Below, in pieces: positions 61,575 to 64,000 of a DNA stretch of 64,000 nucleotides. Each line of letters begins with the position of its first letter. The stretch's first letter is position 1. The DNA comes from Tamarix chinensis. Its lineage: Eukaryota > Streptophyta > Magnoliopsida > Caryophyllales > Tamaricaceae. Made by a program: the position numbers and the translations under genes. The notes under the pieces were generated by a model, which was not told the DNA's origin, searched no databases, and was given only the letters and a program-made list of their open reading frames with translations. Where the stretch lies: positions 6,329,391 through 6,393,390 of the forward strand of contig CM060174.1 of the NCBI GenBank assembly GCA_030549775.1, read 5' to 3'.

Positions 61575-62629
61575 TGTAATACCCCAAAATTGAAAAACGT
61601 AGAATTTAATGATTAATCCTTATTTGAAATAATTTAATCTTAAATTATTAATTTAATCATTTTGTGGACTTTTGATTTATAAAAATGGATATGATTATTT
61701 AATAATTTAAAATAAATATTTTACTATTTTATCACACTTTTTTTATTTAAATAAATTCTCAAACCATATTTTACTATAATTATCCTATTAACTTAATACC
61801 TTAAATTTTAAATAAACTAATTTATTAAAATAATTTCTCCATCTAAATAACTTCTAACCCTAATTCCAAATATTATTTTATTTTTCTTGTCCCCTTTTTC
61901 CTTTTCCTTCTTTTCTTCCTTCCTTGGGCCAACCGGCCTACTTCTCCCCTACCATCCCCCGCTAGGCCGTTGGCCTTTCCCCCCTCCTTGCCCGTCCAGC
62001 GCCCCACCTTCTTTTTCTCCTTTCTTTCCGCCCCAGTTGGGCCAACCCAACCCTCCTTTCTTTCTCTCCCTTCTCCCTTGTGCGCAGGCCGGCCCATCTC
62101 TTCTTTCTCTCCCGCTCGACCGGCTTGCCTTCCTCCCCCTTCTTCTTCTTCTTCCGTCTTCACCCGTCAAACCAAACACCCCTCCCCCATGCCTGCACCT
62201 GCCTGTAACTCTCCCCCTCTACGGTTGCACAACCTGCCCTCTCTCTCTTGCTCTCTCTCATCTCTTTCCTTCCATTTTTAGCCCTATACACCCCCTGCAC
62301 GGCCCTCTCGCGTGCCTCCCCCCTCCCTTTCTTCTCCCTTTCCTTACCACCCTGTACGGCTGTACCCCCTACCTAACCCGACAGGACATGCCCTCCCCTC
62401 CCTCTTCTTTTTCTTCTTCTCCTCTGCCCATTTTCTCCTTCCCTCGAGCTCTCCTTCCCCCCTGCCGAGCCTCGTTTTCTCCCTTCTTTCCTTCTTCTCC
62501 TCCTACCCTATTTTTGCTTTGCCACCCCTAACCACCGTCTCCGTCGCCCAACCAACCACCACTCCGACTCCCTTGCCTCTCCTACTTCCTCCCTGCACCA
62601 CTTAGCAACCGCCACTCACCCCCTGCAGC
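61575..62629 (+). mobile_element. Truncated LTR-like sequence with long pyrimidine-rich region
   Basis: It starts TGTAATACCCCAAAATTG, a typical plant LTR start, and continues with about 280 bp of AT-rich DNA and then about 700 bp of C/T-rich DNA with CCCTCC and TTCTTC words. The same order of parts is seen on the minus strand of 14340-17207, so I infer a shared LTR family. The long open frame at 61887-62531 is a product of stop-poor pyrimidine DNA, not a gene. The right side is interrupted at 62630 by the CATACAAT-family element. Confidence 0.45.
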
Positions 62630-62992
62630 CATACAATAAAACCGCGGTCGCGGTCGCGATTGCGGTCGCGGTCGCGGTGTCGCGGTATCGGAGTGTCGCG
62701 GTCAATAAATTATGTGTCGCGGCCGTCGCGGCGTGAAATCTGATTTTTTTTTCTCAATATGGATTAAATGTTATTTATTCATCATTTAATTACTTATACA
62801 ACTATGCATAAAGGTTATATGTTATATTAGAAGTCTTTAAATGACTTATTATATGTTAAATTATTCTAACAACACTACTTTTGCTAATTAATAAATAATA
62901 AGTTATTATATGTTAAATTATATGTTATAAATTTATTATATGAAAATTTATAAATAACTTATTATAGAACTTTCATGTAGCATATGAAAATT

Positions 62993-63485
62993 AGCAACAT
63001 ATTAATATATTATTCAACTAATAAATAATAGCTAATTAATAAAAACTAGATAGCATAAGTTAAGTAGATTAGTTAGCTAATTAATAAAACATAGATAATA
63101 TTATCACATATTAGTAGCATAATTTAACATAAATCATTTAAATATTTCATATCTACTAAATAAGGAATATCACATTATTACTAGGTTAAGTATTAATATT
63201 TTATTTAAAAAATTCATATATGTAGCATATGAAAATTAATATCACATCATTACTAGGTTAAGTATTAATATTTTATTTAAAAAATTTATATATGTAGCAT
63301 ATGAAAATTAGCAACATATTAATATATTATTTAACTAATAAATAATAGTTAATTAATAAAAATTAGATAGTATAAGTTAAATAAATTAGTTAGTTAATTA
63401 ATAAAAAAGAAATAATATTATAGCATATTAGTAGCATAATTTAACATAAATTATTTGAATATTTTATACTTATTAAATAAGAAAT
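62993..63485 (+). repeat. Internal direct duplication in the copy 3 transposon
   Basis: A segment of about 175 bp starting GCAACATATTAATATATTATT at about 62993 recurs at about 63310. Both copies continue through TAATTAATAAAA, AGTAGCATAATTTAACATAAA and TACT-ATTAAATAAG. Between them, GGTTAAGTATTAATATTTTAT also occurs twice (about 63183 and 63256). It is AT-rich and non-coding. Confidence 0.85.
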
Positions 63486-63559
63486 ATTTAATTTACTAAA
63501 TTACTAATTTCGACGGTTTAGTGTGACGTATGTTATAAGCTAATATGGGTTACTGTATC

Positions 63560-63960
63560 GGAGTCTCAGAGTCAAACTCTCAGACTCAGTCGGTCAGTCC
63601 CACACTCCCACTTCCAGCCTTCGACGGTTCCAGACAAAATACGCGATTTCATTCTATGTTCCAGAGTGCTCGACTTCGAAGTTCGACGACCTCGAGTGCT
63701 CGAGCTGCTCGACTCTTCCGGAGTGCTCGACTTCGACCTCGAGTGCTCGAGCAGCTCGACTCTTCCGGTCTTCCTGTTCGCAGACTTCCGCTTCAAGTTT
63801 CAGAGTTCCCACACCTCCAATCCAAGGTTGCAGCTATTGGTCACCGTTCGCCGCTCGTCGTCTGCCAGTCGCCAGTTGCCGTCTGCCGCTCGCCGCCTGA
63901 TTCTACGGTTCTGGGTTGCGGGTTTGTGTTTTTTCCTTTCTTCCATCAATAATTGCTAGT
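63560..63960. other. CG-rich insert with palindromic CTCGAG repeats inside copy 3
   Basis: After more than 800 bp of AT-rich DNA the composition switches to CG-rich, promoter- or 5'-UTR-like sequence. A block containing GAGTGCTCGAGC, GCTCGACTCTTCCGG and CTCGACTTCGA is repeated at about 63688-63720 and 63735-63768, with CTCGAG-centred palindromes. TCGCC and CGTCTGCC words follow at 63845-63895. Open frames occur on both strands, as expected from the composition, and no protein family is recognised. No equivalent is present in copies 1 or 2, so I infer captured or expanded DNA. Confidence 0.45.
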
Positions 63961-64000
63961 TACTGTAAGGTCACCGATATTTCGGACAATATCGGCGATA

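Larger units (their letters stand above)
62630..64000 (-). mobile_element. CATACAAT-family transposon, copy 3, large and CG-rich, right end off the window
   Basis: It begins CATACAATAAAACCGCGG, the expected inverted end of copies 1 and 2, then GCGGTCGCGG words and TGTCGCGGTATCGGAGTGTCGCGG. The homologous text in copies 1 and 2 is decayed to forms such as GTCGCGGTATTAGAGCGTCGCG. Internal AT-rich text (ATTAGAAGTCTTTAAATGACTTATTATATG) matches the reverse complement of copy 1. The expected other end (ATTTAATTGTATG) is not reached. The window closes in ACCGATATTTCGG and AATATCGGCGATA, which resemble the CGATA words near the other end of the family. High CG retention suggests a young copy. Confidence 0.65.

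Noticed and set aside
61887..62531. A 214-codon open frame
   Set aside because: It lies in pyrimidine-rich DNA where stop codons are rare. Overlapping frames are open too, and the predicted protein is just Pro, Ser, Leu and Phe runs.
63545..63959. Overlapping frames of 74-135 codons at the window end
   Set aside because: They are open on both strands because of CTCGAG-type repeats and CG-rich composition. There is no start context or family match to support a gene.

Overview
The window is nuclear DNA of a flowering plant. It has one split gene with very large introns, GT-AG splice sites, plant families of LINE, Copia, CACTA, hAT and Mutator-type elements, and a degenerate array of the plant telomere word TTTAGGG. 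I see no bacterial-type operons, rRNA, tRNA or CRISPR. The species cannot be named from the sequence alone.

The only intact host gene I can support is the Mediator subunit MED25 (PFT1 in Arabidopsis), on the minus strand from 61287 down to 20234. Fourteen exons (2 to 15) can be joined with every phase consistent: 61257-61287, 57588-57666, 57079-57209, 55928-56137, 55768-55833, 44827-45010, 35324-35391, 34421-35242, 32075-32128, 31877-31905, 28393-28461, 22110-22194, 21166-21252 and 20234-20755. They total 2437 nt, about 811 codons. Exon 1 is not recognised and probably lies beyond position 64000. The gene encodes a von Willebrand A domain, a long linker, the activator-interacting domain and a glutamine-rich tail.

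Region by region: 1-528 is an LTR-like fragment rich in heat-shock elements. 545-6658 is a second, 5'-truncated MED25 copy (copy A, exons 9 to 15) in the same orientation as the full gene (copy B), about 18.9 kb away. 6659-19396 separates the copies and is filled with transposons: an hAT element with perfect 8-bp target duplication (8197-8895), a third tiny MED25 shard (9207-9347), a Mutator-like element carrying GC-rich DNA and about 1.4 kb of telomere-like repeats (9763-12729), and a CACTA element (13300-17454) that itself appears to hold a solo LTR. 19397-61287 is copy B.

The introns of copy B are a store of insertions: a decayed L1-type LINE with two nested elements (22.5-28.2 kb), two related unclassified repeats in opposite orientation, a satellite array of about 242-bp units (37.1-41.4 kb), and a Copia element inserted in the LTR of another Copia element (45.9-53.9 kb). 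The right end (61.6-64 kb) holds an LTR fragment and the largest of three copies of a CATACAAT-ended transposon family, which seems to have picked up foreign GC-rich DNA.

Because copies A and B are aligned paralogs, they serve as filled-site and empty-site controls for several insertions. I did not find a convincing new protein-coding system. The most unusual items are the telomere-repeat cargo inside a terminal-inverted-repeat element, the satellite array inside a constitutive gene's intron, the three MED25 copies, and the CATACAAT family with apparent capture.
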